From Veillonellaceae bacterium (GTDB taxonomy: Bacteria > Bacillota_C > Negativicutes > UBA1444): 42,591 nucleotides of DNA. Position 1 is the first letter of the stretch. Every line of letters starts with the position of its first letter. The stretch spans positions 1 to 42,591 of the forward strand of contig JAAZNU010000040.1 of NCBI GenBank assembly GCA_012798135.1, in the 5' to 3' direction. A model generated the notes under the pieces. That model was not told the origin of the DNA. It made no database searches and was given only the letters and a program-made list of their open reading frames with translations. This document shows, one piece after another, positions 1 through 7,980 of this stretch. A program made the translations under genes and the position numbers.

Positions 1-137
1 ATGCCGGCCAGGCCCTTGTCGACGAAGCGTTGCTCGATGTCCTGCAGGACGACGTCCATGCCGCCCTGCGCCATGACCTGGGCGATGCCGCTGCCCATCT
101 GTCCGGCGCCGATTACCAGTACTTTTTTGATTTCCAC
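1..137 (-). CDS. hbd: 3-hydroxybutyryl-CoA dehydrogenase, N-terminal part (runs off window)
   Basis: Only the first 45 codons are present; the gene continues beyond base 1. The translation EIKKVLVIGAGQMGSGIAQ shows the Rossmann GxGxxG dinucleotide loop at the extreme N-terminus, followed by a hydrophobic helix and an acidic residue ending the second strand (VVLQDIE). This is the layout of NAD-binding 3-hydroxyacyl-CoA dehydrogenases. The family reduces acetoacetyl-CoA to 3-hydroxybutyryl-CoA in butyrate-type fermentation, or runs in the oxidative direction. GTG at 137 is chosen because GGAGGGG lies about 8 nt upstream; the nearby ATG at 144 is in another frame. Hbd versus a related 3-hydroxyacyl-CoA dehydrogenase cannot be settled from 45 residues. 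Confidence 0.8.
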   Translation of the reverse strand, partial: MEIKKVLVIGAGQMGSGIAQVMAQGGMDVVLQDIEQRFVDKGLAG

Positions 138-310
138 TGTTCATCCCCTCCACTTTCGTTAATTTTATTTCACCAGTCAAAAGGTTCGCCAGTATGCCGA
201 CTTTGTTATCTTCTCCGTCACACTGGACAAATCCTCTCAACCCGGATGGGTCCTTGAATTATCAGAGGGCACTGCCATTTGTTATTTTTTTCACATACTG
301 TATTGTCTTT
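138..310 (-). other. Long untranslated leader of hbd, possibly structured
   Basis: About 165 nt separate the predicted promoter from the GTG. On the minus strand, CCAGT (226-222) can pair with ACTGG at 193-189 or alternatively with ACTGG at 177-173. This gives two mutually exclusive stems just before the ribosome site. I do not recognise a known riboswitch class here, and no coding region is visible. Confidence 0.35.
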
Positions 311-339
311 ATTTTACGCCCCTGCCTCCACCAAAGCAA
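311..339 (-). promoter_or_regulatory. Probable sigma-A promoter of hbd
   Basis: On the minus strand TTGCTT (339-334) and TAAAAT (316-311) are separated by 17 bp. The promoter lies just downstream of the acetate-kinase-like gene, whose stop is at 358, so hbd probably starts its own transcript. Confidence 0.5.
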
Positions 340-357
340 GACTTACGCCAAAAAAAT

Positions 358-1560
358 CTAGCCGATTGCGTGCCCGGAAAAATTATTCATGATATCCTGG
401 GCGATGCCGATTTCCTCGTTGGTCGGGATGATGCAGACCTTCACCGGAGAATCGCCGGTCGAAACGATCCGGTCTTTCGGGCCGGCCGCATTGGCCGCCT
501 CGTCCAGGCGGATGCCCAGATGCGCCAGGCGCCGACAGACTTTGCCGCGAACGGTGGCGGAATTTTCGCCGATGCCGCCGGTGAAGACCAGGTAGTCCAG
601 ACCGCCCAGCACGGCATAAAAAGCGCCGATGTACTTCACAATGCTCTCGCAGAAGACGTCGATGGCCAGCTGGGCCCGCCCGTTGCCGGCGGCGGCCGCC
701 TCCTCGATGTCGCGCAGATCGTTGCTCACGCCGGAAACCCCGAGCATGCCGCCGTTCTTGTCGATGCCCTTGAGGATCTCGTCCAGTTTGAGTCCCTGGT
801 CCAACAGGAAGGGAACGATGTAGGAGTCCAGGTCGCCGGCGCGGTTGGCGTGCGGAATGCCGGTCTGCAGTGAAAATCCGAAGCTGGTGTCCACCGACTT
901 GCCGTTTTCGATGGCGCAGAGCGAGCCGCTGCCGCCGAGGTGGCAGGAGATGAGCCGATATTTTTCCCCGTAGCGTTGCCGGACCTGGCGGGCGATGAAG
1001 CCATGCGACGCCCCATGAAAGCCAAGGCGCTGAATGCCGTATTTTTCGTACCATTCATAGGGGATGGCGTACATTTTCCGTTCCAGCGGGATCGTCGTGT
1101 GGAAGGCGGTTTCGAACACGCCCACCAACAGCCGTCCCGGCAGGATCTCCCGGAACTTGCGGATCGCCTCGATGTACGGCGGATTGTGGGCCGGTGCGAC
1201 GCTGTTGTAGGCTTCCATGGCCGCGATCACTTCGTCCGTCAGTTCGTGGATGCCGTAATAGCCCTTGGCGATGACGGTCTTGAAGCCGATCGCATCAATC
1301 TGCTCCACCGTTTGGAGGGCGCCCGTCCGCGAGTCCGTCAGATACTTCAGGAACAGGTTGATGCCCTCGGTGTAGCTGGGCACGCACAGGCCGGCCAGGT
1401 CCTCCCTGGCCCCGTTCCCGTTGTTGCGGTAGGAAAAAATCGCGCTGTCGCGGCTGCCGACGCGCTCGATCTTGGCTTCGACCATAATGTCGGTATTCGG
1501 CATGTTGAACAGTTTGTACTTCAAAGAAGTGCTGCCGACGTTGCAGACGAGAATTAGCAT
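358..1560 (-). CDS. Divergent acetate/propionate kinase family protein
   Basis: A 400-residue protein of the acetate and sugar kinase/Hsc70 superfamily, the usual length for AckA, which interconverts acetate plus ATP with acetyl phosphate. Retained motifs are N7 in the N-terminal phosphate loop (NVGSTSLKY), H125 in APAHNP, GFHGASH with H182, R240 in HANRAGDLD, and NEEIGIAQD near the C-terminus. Two catalytic positions differ. The family GHRVVHGG motif is replaced by GFKTVIAKG (Arg to Lys at 94), and the transition-state Asp of VFDTAFH is Glu150. It may therefore have altered substrate use or weak activity. ATG 1560 is chosen because it matches the family N-terminus and has AAGG 9 nt upstream; in-frame ATGs at 1566 and 1569 are alternatives. 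It is transcribed separately from the serine operon, which ends in a terminator upstream. Confidence 0.85.
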   Translation of the reverse strand: MLILVCNVGSTSLKYKLFNMPNTDIMVEAKIERVGSRDSAIFSYRNNGNGAREDLAGLCVPSYTEGINLFLKYLTDSRTGALQTVEQIDAIGFKTVIAKGYYGIHELTDEVIAAMEAYNSVAPAHNPPYIEAIRKFREILPGRLLVGVFETAFHTTIPLERKMYAIPYEWYEKYGIQRLGFHGASHGFIARQVRQRYGEKYRLISCHLGGSGSLCAIENGKSVDTSFGFSLQTGIPHANRAGDLDSYIVPFLLDQGLKLDEILKGIDKNGGMLGVSGVSNDLRDIEEAAAAGNGRAQLAIDVFCESIVKYIGAFYAVLGGLDYLVFTGGIGENSATVRGKVCRRLAHLGIRLDEAANAAGPKDRIVSTGDSPVKVCIIPTNEEIGIAQDIMNNFSGHAIG

Positions 1561-1621
1561 GGCCATCATCCTTCCCTTCCATATTCCCCGTGGCGACCGT
1601 GATTTTTTCTCTGTTCTCATT

Positions 1622-1651
1622 GTATTACAGTTTCCCCGGTTGATGGAACAA
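1622..1651 (-). promoter_or_regulatory. Probable promoter of the acetate-kinase-like gene
   Basis: On the minus strand TTGTTC (1651-1646), an 18-bp spacer and TAATAC (1627-1622) lie about 60 bp before the start codon and downstream of the serine operon terminator. Confidence 0.45.
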
Positions 1652-1670
1652 CTTGTCGGAAAAATCGCGC

Positions 1671-1697
1671 AAAAAAAGCCGTCGGTTGCCCGACGGC
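1671..1697 (-). terminator. Rho-independent terminator of the serine operon
   Basis: A perfect 8-bp stem (GCCGTCGG / CCGACGGC, 1697-1690 and 1685-1678) with a 4-nt loop is followed on the minus strand by seven T. It begins 18 bp after the DUF1015 stop codon. Confidence 0.92.
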
Positions 1698-1714
1698 GAA
1701 AGTTCACAGCAGAT

Positions 1715-2947
1715 TCAGTCCAGGGTGTGGATGACGACGCCGTCCCGCAGTTTCGGCTCAAACCAGGTGGATTTCGGCGGCATGATGTCGCCGGCGTCGG
1801 CCACCGCCATCAGCTCGCCGATCGAGGTCGGATACAGCGAGAACGCTACCACCGCCCGGCCCGAGTCGACCAATCGGCGCAGCTCGGCCATACCGCGAAT
1901 GCCGCCGACAAAACCGATCCGTTTGTCGATGCGGGGATCGGCGATGCCGAGAATCGGCCCCAGCAGGTTGTTCTGCAGAATGTTCACATCGAGGCGGGCC
2001 AGCTTGTCGTTGTGGTCGAAGCTGCCCGGTTTCGGTGTCAACCGGTACCAGGCGCCATCCAGATACATGCCGAACATGTGCAGACGGTCGGGTTTGCCGG
2101 TGTTGGCGACTTTGGCCCGAATCGGTTCGACGATGAATTTCGCCGCAATCCGGTTCAGGAATTCCTCGACGCCCGCCAAATCGCCCCAGTCGTAGATCAC
2201 GCGGTTGTAATCCAGAATATGGACTTCGTTGTCGGGAAACAGCACGGTCAGGAACAAACCCGCCTCCCTGCCCCCGCTCAACCGGCTGACCCGCGCCGCC
2301 GCGGCGGCGCGATGATGGCCGTCGGCGATATACAGTCGTTCTTTGGCGGCAAAGGCCTGCTCCACGGCGGCGACTGCCGCCGGGTCGTCCATCACCCATA
2401 ACGTGTGGGCGATGCCGTCTGCCGCGACGAAGTCATAGTCCGGCTCGCCGGCCGTGACTTTGGCCACTGCGGCGGTGATGACCGGGTCCTGCCGGTAGAC
2501 GAGGAACACGGGGCCGGTCTGGGCGCCGGTGGCCAGGATATGATCGACCCGGTCCTGTTCCTTGTCCGGCCGGGTCAATTCGTGCCTGCGGACGATGCCG
2601 GCCTCGTATTCCGCGACCGAACAAACCGCAGCCAACCCCGTCTGGACGAAGTCGCCCATTTTTTGCCGATACACGTAGTAACAGGCGGTTTCATCCTGCC
2701 GGAGCAGCCCGTCGGCCACATACTCCGCCAGTTTTTGGCCGGCCTGGGCGTAGACTGCCGGTGCATGGGGATCAGTTTCCGGCGGCAGATCGACTTCCGC
2801 CCGGGTGACCCGCAAAAAGCTCCGCGGGTTCTGCGCCACCATTTCCCGCGCTTCGGTTGTGTCCATCACGTCATAGGGCAGGGAGGCAAACTCCGCGGCG
2901 ACAGCCGCCGCCGGCCGCAGGGCCCGGAAAGGTTTCACTGTGGCCAT
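1715..2947 (-). CDS. DUF1015 family protein, last gene of the serine operon
   Basis: A 410-residue protein of the DUF1015 family, whose biochemical function I do not know to be established. Visible hallmarks are an N-terminal KPFRALRP segment, the LPYDVMDTTEAR stretch, HELTRPDKEQDR near residues 122-133, and ADGHHRAAAA with D209-G-H-H-R213. The DGHHR signature resembles the active-site motif of ParB/sulfiredoxin-fold serine kinases (SerK, SbnI); that similarity is my inference. The gene lies 23 bp after serA and shares the serine T-box, while no serB-type phosphatase is visible nearby, so a role in phosphoserine/serine interconversion is plausible. ATG 2947 has AAGGAG with 8-nt spacing; the in-frame GTG at 2956 overlaps that site and is rejected. 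Confidence 0.88.
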   Translation of the reverse strand: MATVKPFRALRPAAAVAAEFASLPYDVMDTTEAREMVAQNPRSFLRVTRAEVDLPPETDPHAPAVYAQAGQKLAEYVADGLLRQDETACYYVYRQKMGDFVQTGLAAVCSVAEYEAGIVRRHELTRPDKEQDRVDHILATGAQTGPVFLVYRQDPVITAAVAKVTAGEPDYDFVAADGIAHTLWVMDDPAAVAAVEQAFAAKERLYIADGHHRAAAAARVSRLSGGREAGLFLTVLFPDNEVHILDYNRVIYDWGDLAGVEEFLNRIAAKFIVEPIRAKVANTGKPDRLHMFGMYLDGAWYRLTPKPGSFDHNDKLARLDVNILQNNLLGPILGIADPRIDKRIGFVGGIRGMAELRRLVDSGRAVVAFSLYPTSIGELMAVADAGDIMPPKSTWFEPKLRDGVVIHTLD

Positions 2948-2970
2948 GGCTTTCACTCCTTAAATCATAG

Positions 2971-4563
2971 TCAGATATTCAGTGATTCGAACGTGACCAT
3001 CGTCGCGCCGAGAATGCCGTCCACCGCTTTCAGCTGTTCCAGCACATCCTGCGGGATGATCGACTCCACCGCCATGACCATCATCTGGTTGCCGGCTTTT
3101 TCGCTACGGCCGACCTGCATGCTGGCGATATTGATGCCGCGTGAACCCAGGATCGTGCCGACCTTGCCGATCACGCCGGGACGGTCGATATGGGGTCCGA
3201 TCATCAACCAGCCCTTCGGCACAAAATCCACCCGGTAGTCGTTGATCATGACGATCCGGCCTTCGTTGCCGAACAGCGTCCCTTTTACGCAGCAATAGTC
3301 CTTGTCGGTGGTGACCCGGACCTTGATCAGGTTGGCGAAGTTGTCGGTTTCCTTGACCTTGACTTCCTTGATCTTGATGCCGCGGTTCTTGGCCATGCCC
3401 GGCGCGTTGACGTAGTTGATCGACTCCTGCAGGAACGGGCTGAGTGCGCCCTTGATCACGGCCACCGTCAGCATCTTGGTGTCGACTTCGCTGATATTGC
3501 CGGCATACTCAACATCAATCGACTGAATCCGGCCGGGGGCCAGCGTCGCCGACAGACAGCCCATCCGCTCGGCCAGGGTGAAGTAGGGGCGGATGACTTC
3601 CAGCACATGGGCCGGAATCGGCGCCATGTTGACCGCCGTCGTCACCGGTTCGCCGCGCAGGGCCGCCAGGATGCCGTGGGCCACGTCGACCGCAACGCCG
3701 ACCTGGGCTTCCGCCGTGGACGCGCCGAGATGGGGAGTAGCGATGACTTTCGGGCATTTCAGCAACGGATGGTTGGGGTCGACCGGCTCTTTTTCAAACA
3801 CGTCGATCGCCGCGCCCGCCACGATTCCTTCATCGATGGCCGCCATCAGGTCGGCTTCGTCGATCACGCCGCCGCGGGCCACGTTCAGAATGCGGACGCC
3901 CTTTTTCATTTTGGCGAAAGCCGCCTTGTTGATGAGTTTTTTCGTGTCCGCCGTCAGCGGCAGATGCAGGGTGATGAAGTCGGCCCGGGCGAAAATATCG
4001 TCCAGCTCCGCCAGCTCGACTCCGAGGGCTTCGGCCCGCTCGGCCCGGATGAACGGATCATAGGCGAGCACGTTCATTTCCATGGCCAGCGCCCGTTTGG
4101 CGACGCCGGCGCCGATCCGGCCCATGCCGAGGATACCGAGGGTCTTGCCCCGCACTTCCACGCCGACGAACTTCGAACGCTCCCACAGGCCGTTCTGCAG
4201 CGAGCAGTAAGCCTGCGGCACGTTGCGGGCGAGCGCCATCATCATGGCGATGGTGTGCTCGGTCGCCGCGACGGTGTTGCCTTCCGGGGCATTGAGAACG
4301 ATGATGCCGCGCTGGGTGGCGGCTTCCACGTCGATGTTGTCGACGCCGACGCCGGCCCGGCCGATGACCTTAAGGTTTTTCGCGGCGGCAATGACGTCCT
4401 TGGTGACCTTGGTTTCGCTGCGCACGACCAGCGCGTCGTAGTCGGGAATGATGGCAATGAGTTCTGCCGGCGTCAATTTCTGTTTGCTGTCGACTTGATA
4501 TTCCTTGGCCAGAATTTCAACGCCGGCTTTGGCGACCGGATCGCTGACTAAAATTTTCGGCAT
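2971..4563 (-). CDS. serA: D-3-phosphoglycerate dehydrogenase
   Basis: A 530-residue protein of the long form of SerA, which oxidises 3-phosphoglycerate to 3-phosphohydroxypyruvate with NAD in the first step of serine synthesis. It shows the N-terminal substrate-domain segment VVRSETKVT, the NAD-binding loop GILGMGRIGAGVA, the catalytic-domain segments NVARGGVIDE and TPHLGASTAEAQ, then an intervening ASB-type domain. A C-terminal ACT domain (RPGVIGKVGTILGSRGINIASM) in this family usually senses serine. The start is the ATG at 4563 with GGAGGAG upstream; the TTG at 4581 would place the ribosome site inside the gene. It lies 25 bp after serC in the T-box-controlled operon. Expected control is T-box attenuation plus possible ACT-domain feedback. 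Confidence 0.97.
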   Translation of the reverse strand: MPKILVSDPVAKAGVEILAKEYQVDSKQKLTPAELIAIIPDYDALVVRSETKVTKDVIAAAKNLKVIGRAGVGVDNIDVEAATQRGIIVLNAPEGNTVAATEHTIAMMMALARNVPQAYCSLQNGLWERSKFVGVEVRGKTLGILGMGRIGAGVAKRALAMEMNVLAYDPFIRAERAEALGVELAELDDIFARADFITLHLPLTADTKKLINKAAFAKMKKGVRILNVARGGVIDEADLMAAIDEGIVAGAAIDVFEKEPVDPNHPLLKCPKVIATPHLGASTAEAQVGVAVDVAHGILAALRGEPVTTAVNMAPIPAHVLEVIRPYFTLAERMGCLSATLAPGRIQSIDVEYAGNISEVDTKMLTVAVIKGALSPFLQESINYVNAPGMAKNRGIKIKEVKVKETDNFANLIKVRVTTDKDYCCVKGTLFGNEGRIVMINDYRVDFVPKGWLMIGPHIDRPGVIGKVGTILGSRGINIASMQVGRSEKAGNQMMVMAVESIIPQDVLEQLKAVDGILGATMVTFESLNI

Positions 4564-4588
4564 AGTGCTCTTCTCCTCCAAACTCTCT

Positions 4589-5683
4589 TCAAGCGTTTTC
4601 TTTCTGGAACTTCAGCATCAGGTCCCGCAGGGCCTGGCAGGCTGCCACCGGCACCGCGTTGTAGGCCGAGGCCCGGCAGCCGCCGACGGAACGGTGGCCG
4701 GCCAGCCCCACGAAGCCGTTCAGTTTCGCTTCGGCCAGGAATTTCTTCTCCAGCTCCTCGTTCGGCAGCCGGAACGTAATATTCATCCGCGACCGCGCGG
4801 CCGGTTCGGCGTGGCCTTTATAGAAGCCCTGGCTGGCATCGATGGCGTCATAGATCAGGGCAGCCTTTTCCTCGTTGCGCCGGGTGATCGCGGCCAAGCC
4901 GCCCTGCTCCTTGACCCAGTCCAGCACCAGCCCCATCAGGTAGATGCCGAACGTCGGCGGCGTGTTGTAGAGGGAGTTTTCCTTGGCAAAGGTGCCGTAG
5001 CGGAGCATCGTCGGAATATTGGGATTGGCGGTCGCCAGGAAATCCTTTTTCGCAATAACCAGCGTCACGCCCGCCGGGCCGAGGTTCTTTTGCGCTCCGG
5101 CATAAATCAGGCTGAACCGGCTGACATCGAACGGCCGGGACAGGATATCGCTCGACATGTCGGCGATGAGGGGCACGGCGCCGGTGTTGGGGAAATCCCG
5201 CCACTGCGTACCGAAGATCGTGTTGTTGGAAGTCAGGTGCAGATAGGCGGCGTCCGCAGCGTATTTCAGCTCGGCGACGGCCGGAATCCGGTTGTGGTTG
5301 GTTGGCTTGCTGGTCGCGGCTTCCTGGGTGTCGCCCAGTTTCTTCGCTTCCGCCAAAGCCTTCTCCGACCAGGCTCCGGTAGTCACATAGGCGGCTTTTT
5401 TGCCGGCCGGCAGGAAATTCATCGGCACCATCGCGAACTGCATACTGGCGCCGCCCTGCAGAAACAGCACGTCGTAGTCCTCCGGAATCGCCAGCAATTC
5501 CCGCAGCAACGCGATCGTGTGGTTGTGGACCGCCTCGTATTCCTTGCTGCGGTGGCTCATTTCCAGCAGGGACATACCCGTGCAACAGAAATTCAGCAGC
5601 TCGGCCTGGGCTTTTTCCAACGCGGACAAAGGCAGGGCCGAGGGGCCGGCGTTAAAATTGTACGCTCTGGTTGTTGTCGACAT
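4589..5683 (-). CDS. serC: Phosphoserine aminotransferase
   Basis: A 364-residue class V aminotransferase of SerC type, which converts 3-phosphohydroxypyruvate and glutamate to 3-phosphoserine using PLP. The N-terminus YNFNAGPSALP and the following MSLLEMSHRSKEY are family signatures. The PLP-lysine region is IYAGAQKNLGPAG, and GHRSVGGCRASAYNA closes the protein. ATG 5683 has AGGAG 8 nt upstream; the in-frame GTG at 5692 overlaps that site. It is the first gene of serC-serA-DUF1015 and directly follows the serine T-box leader. Confidence 0.97.
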   Translation of the reverse strand: MSTTTRAYNFNAGPSALPLSALEKAQAELLNFCCTGMSLLEMSHRSKEYEAVHNHTIALLRELLAIPEDYDVLFLQGGASMQFAMVPMNFLPAGKKAAYVTTGAWSEKALAEAKKLGDTQEAATSKPTNHNRIPAVAELKYAADAAYLHLTSNNTIFGTQWRDFPNTGAVPLIADMSSDILSRPFDVSRFSLIYAGAQKNLGPAGVTLVIAKKDFLATANPNIPTMLRYGTFAKENSLYNTPPTFGIYLMGLVLDWVKEQGGLAAITRRNEEKAALIYDAIDASQGFYKGHAEPAARSRMNITFRLPNEELEKKFLAEAKLNGFVGLAGHRSVGGCRASAYNAVPVAACQALRDLMLKFQKENA

Positions 5684-5716
5684 GTTGATCACTCCTATTC
5701 ACGTTTTCGGTAAAAT

Positions 5717-5750
5717 AAAAAACCTCCCGTCCCCAATTAGGGACGAGAGG
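5717..5750 (-). terminator. T-box attenuator terminator
   Basis: On the minus strand CCTCTCGTCCC pairs with GGGGACGGGAGG around a short TAATT loop, followed by six T. The 5' arm overlaps the antiterminator region, as in other T-box leaders. Confidence 0.9.
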
Positions 5751-5944
5751 TAGAGGTTCTCCCGCGGTGCCACCCAAGTTGCCGGATTTCCGGCCTACTC
5801 TGTCCGCTGTATCGGGCGGTCCCCGTCCTGATTCATCACCGGCCGCTCACGGGTGGACCTGTCTGTGCGGATTGCCGCCTCGCACCAACCGGCGGCTCTC
5901 TGATATCCTGCGTCCAGCAGTATCCCGTTCATCGCGTTGCGCTA
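5717..5944 (-). promoter_or_regulatory. T-box riboswitch, serine-type (UCC specifier)
   Basis: The minus strand carries the conserved T-box sequence GGGTGGCACCGCGGG (5775-5761), which pairs with the uncharged tRNA acceptor end in the antiterminator. Upstream is stem I, with a K-turn-like GATGAACGGG and an apical AGAGAG...GGTTGGTG element. The stem pairing ACGGG/CCCGT leaves an internal loop whose 3' side reads TCC-A next to the stem, so the specifier is TCC (5857-5855), a serine codon. This matches the downstream genes. Uncharged tRNA-Ser should favour antitermination and so serC-serA-DUF1015 expression. Confidence 0.95.
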
Positions 5945-5961
5945 AAATCGATTTGTAATTG

Positions 5962-5990
5962 ATTATACTGTATACTTTCAAATAACGCAA
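5962..5990 (-). promoter_or_regulatory. Promoter of the serC-serA-DUF1015 transcript
   Basis: On the minus strand TTGCGT (5990-5985), a 17-bp spacer and a perfect TATAAT (5967-5962) place the transcript start near 5955, just before T-box stem I. Confidence 0.8.
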
Positions 5991-6148
5991 GTGTTTTTTA
6001 GTACGTTTGTCTTTTGTCACGAAACAGCCCAAAATTCCGCCTGGTTCCGCCGAAAAACCCGGCGCCGGCAACAAGGATTTTCCCCGCAAACCGCCAATAT
6101 TTTATAGGGGCAATGTCCTATCATCACTACAACGAGGAGGACACGAAA

Positions 6149-6646
6149 ATGAAAGAAATATCTTTTGACCAATACGCGCCGCAAGTCATCCAGACCCTGC
6201 CCAAAGGAGCGTTCCTGACCGTCAGCCATGGCGGACGCGACAACGTCATGACCATCGGCTGGGGCACGGTCGGCGTTATCTGGGGTCAGCCCGTCTTTTG
6301 TGTGCTGGTCCGGCCGTCGCGGTTCACCTACGGCTTGCTGGAGGCCAGCGGCGAATTCACGGTCAGCGTGCCGTTGCGGGATATGGCCAGGGCGCTGGCG
6401 GTCTGCGGCAGCAAATCGGGCCGGGACTTCGACAAGTTCGCCGCCGCCGATTTGAAAAAACTGCCGGGAGTTAAAGTGGCCGCACCGATGGTCGATGGCG
6501 CCGGGCTGCATTATGAATGCAAAGTGGTCTTCAAGCAGCCGATGAACCCGGACCCCCTGGAAAACGGCCTGAAAGACGCCTTCTACAGCAACGGCGACTT
6601 CCACACGCTGTACTTTGGGAAGATCCTCGCCACCTGGCAGGAATAA
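6149..6646 (+). CDS. Flavin reductase family protein (FMN-binding split barrel)
   Basis: A 165-residue cytoplasmic protein. LPKGAFLTVSHGGRDNVMTIGWGTVGVIWGQP near the N-terminus is the flavin-binding start of the flavin-reductase-like split barrel, followed by the SGEFTVSVP strand and CGSKSGRDFDKF. Members bind FMN and reduce flavins or act as small NAD(P)H-linked oxidoreductases; the substrate cannot be read from sequence. ATG 6149 has GAGGAGG 8 nt upstream, so the longer reading frame from 6014 is not used. The alaX-like gene starts 28 bp downstream and may be co-transcribed. Upstream is a short inverted repeat, ATAGG...CCTAT (about 6102-6121), possibly an operator. Confidence 0.88.
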   Translation: MKEISFDQYAPQVIQTLPKGAFLTVSHGGRDNVMTIGWGTVGVIWGQPVFCVLVRPSRFTYGLLEASGEFTVSVPLRDMARALAVCGSKSGRDFDKFAAADLKKLPGVKVAAPMVDGAGLHYECKVVFKQPMNPDPLENGLKDAFYSNGDFHTLYFGKILATWQE

Positions 6647-6674
6647 AACAACGGAAGCGAGGCCGTGGACTGCA

Positions 6675-7889
6675 TTGCAAACTGAAAAACTGTATTATCT
6701 CGATCCCTATCTTCAGGAATTCTCTGCCGCCATTCTCCGCAAAACCGCGCTGGCCGACGGCCGGTTCGCCGTCGTTCTCGACCGCACCGCCTTTTATCCG
6801 GAAGGCGGCGGTCAACCCTGCGACACGGGAACGCTCAATAAACTGACCGTTCTGAACGTCCAAACCAAAAACGGCGAAATCGTCCACACCGTGGAGGGTG
6901 ACCCCGGCGACGGCCCGGTCGTCGGCAAAATCGACTGGCAGCGACGCTTCGACCACATGCAGCAACACACCGGCGAACACATCCTGTCCGGCGTCTTTCT
7001 CGCCAAGTACCGGGCCGAAAACGTCGGCTTCCATCTTAGCGCCGCCACCGTCCAGATCGACGTGACGCTGCCGACCCTGTCGGACGAACAGGCGCGGGAA
7101 GTCGAGGACGCCGCTAATGCCGTGATTTTCGCCAACCGACCGATCGAGGCAAAATTTGTCGAGACCGACGAACTGGCCGCCTACGAGTTGCGCAAAGCGC
7201 CCGGCGCGGAATTCGAGCAAATCCGCCTTGTATCGATCGCCGACTGCGACTGTTGCCCCTGCGGCGGCACCCACCTCCGGCTCACCGGCGAAGTCGGCCT
7301 GCTAAAAATCCGCGGCTGGGAAAAGCGCAAAAACAACATCCGGGTCGAATTCGCCTGCGGCTACCGGGCGCTCGCCGATTACCGCCTGAAACACGAGCTG
7401 GCCCGGAGTCTGGCCAACCGTTTTTCGTCGCCGGTGGAACTGGCCTTGCCCGCATTCGAGCGTTTCCTGGAAAAGCAGGAATCCCTGCAGCGGGAGCTGA
7501 ACGCCGCCCGCAAGACCTACCATGAAGAACTGGCGACCCGCCTGCTGAACGAAGTGGCTCCGGTCGGCGGAATCCGCATCGTATCCCGCGCCTTTGCCGG
7601 TTACGGCGCCGCCGACCTCCAGGACTTCGCCGCCCGGATCACCGCCGCTGACGGCGCGGTCTGCCTGCTGGCCGCCGTGGATGAGACCGCCGGTCGCAGT
7701 TCCTTCCTGTTCGCGGCCGCCCCGAATGTCCCGGGCGCCATGAACGACCTGCTGAAACGCAGCCTTGCGCCGGTCGGCGGCAAAGGCGGCGGTAATGCGG
7801 CCACCGCCCAGGGCGGCGCACCGACCGCCGACGCCGACGGTATTCTGGCAACGGCGCGAACCATGCTGACGAACGAAATAGCCCCCTGA
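6675..7889 (+). CDS. Alanyl-tRNA editing protein with DHHA1 domain (long AlaX type)
   Basis: A 404-residue homologue of the editing half of alanyl-tRNA synthetase, which hydrolyses mischarged Ser- or Gly-tRNA(Ala) in trans. The zinc-site residues are visible as HTGEH (H98xxxH102) and CGGTH (C196xxxH200). FYPEGGGQP is the typical N-terminal domain motif. The last third fits a DHHA1 domain, with a helical segment (about 265-305) and then a glycine-rich GGKGGGNAATAQG near the C-terminus. The best start is TTG 6675, giving MQTEKLYY as in relatives. The upstream ATG at 6615 would overlap the flavin reductase gene. No strong ribosome site is seen, so translation may be weak or coupled. A serine-mischarging editor close to a serine operon is suggestive but may be chance. 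Confidence 0.9.
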   Translation: MQTEKLYYLDPYLQEFSAAILRKTALADGRFAVVLDRTAFYPEGGGQPCDTGTLNKLTVLNVQTKNGEIVHTVEGDPGDGPVVGKIDWQRRFDHMQQHTGEHILSGVFLAKYRAENVGFHLSAATVQIDVTLPTLSDEQAREVEDAANAVIFANRPIEAKFVETDELAAYELRKAPGAEFEQIRLVSIADCDCCPCGGTHLRLTGEVGLLKIRGWEKRKNNIRVEFACGYRALADYRLKHELARSLANRFSSPVELALPAFERFLEKQESLQRELNAARKTYHEELATRLLNEVAPVGGIRIVSRAFAGYGAADLQDFAARITAADGAVCLLAAVDETAGRSSFLFAAAPNVPGAMNDLLKRSLAPVGGKGGGNAATAQGGAPTADADGILATARTMLTNEIAP

Positions 7890-7904
7890 AATCCCGCAAG
7901 TAAA

Positions 7905-7957
7905 GCAAAAACAGGGCTGAGGCGCGCCGGCCAGCCGGAACGCGTCGCCCTGTTTTT
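7905..7957. terminator. Bidirectional terminator between convergent genes
   Basis: AAAAACAGGGC and GCCCTGTTTTT flank a GC-rich inner stem (CCGGC/GCCGG). The hairpin has a T tract on both strands and lies between the alaX-like gene and the flippase gene that end towards each other. Confidence 0.88.
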
Positions 7958-7980
7958 ATTTTTGTCTTTATTGCTGTCTC

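Noticed and set aside
3190..4551. 453-codon open frame on the plus strand opposite serA
   Set aside because: It is the antisense shadow of a clear serA gene in GC-rich DNA. It has no family motifs and a low-complexity His/Asp/Arg-rich composition.
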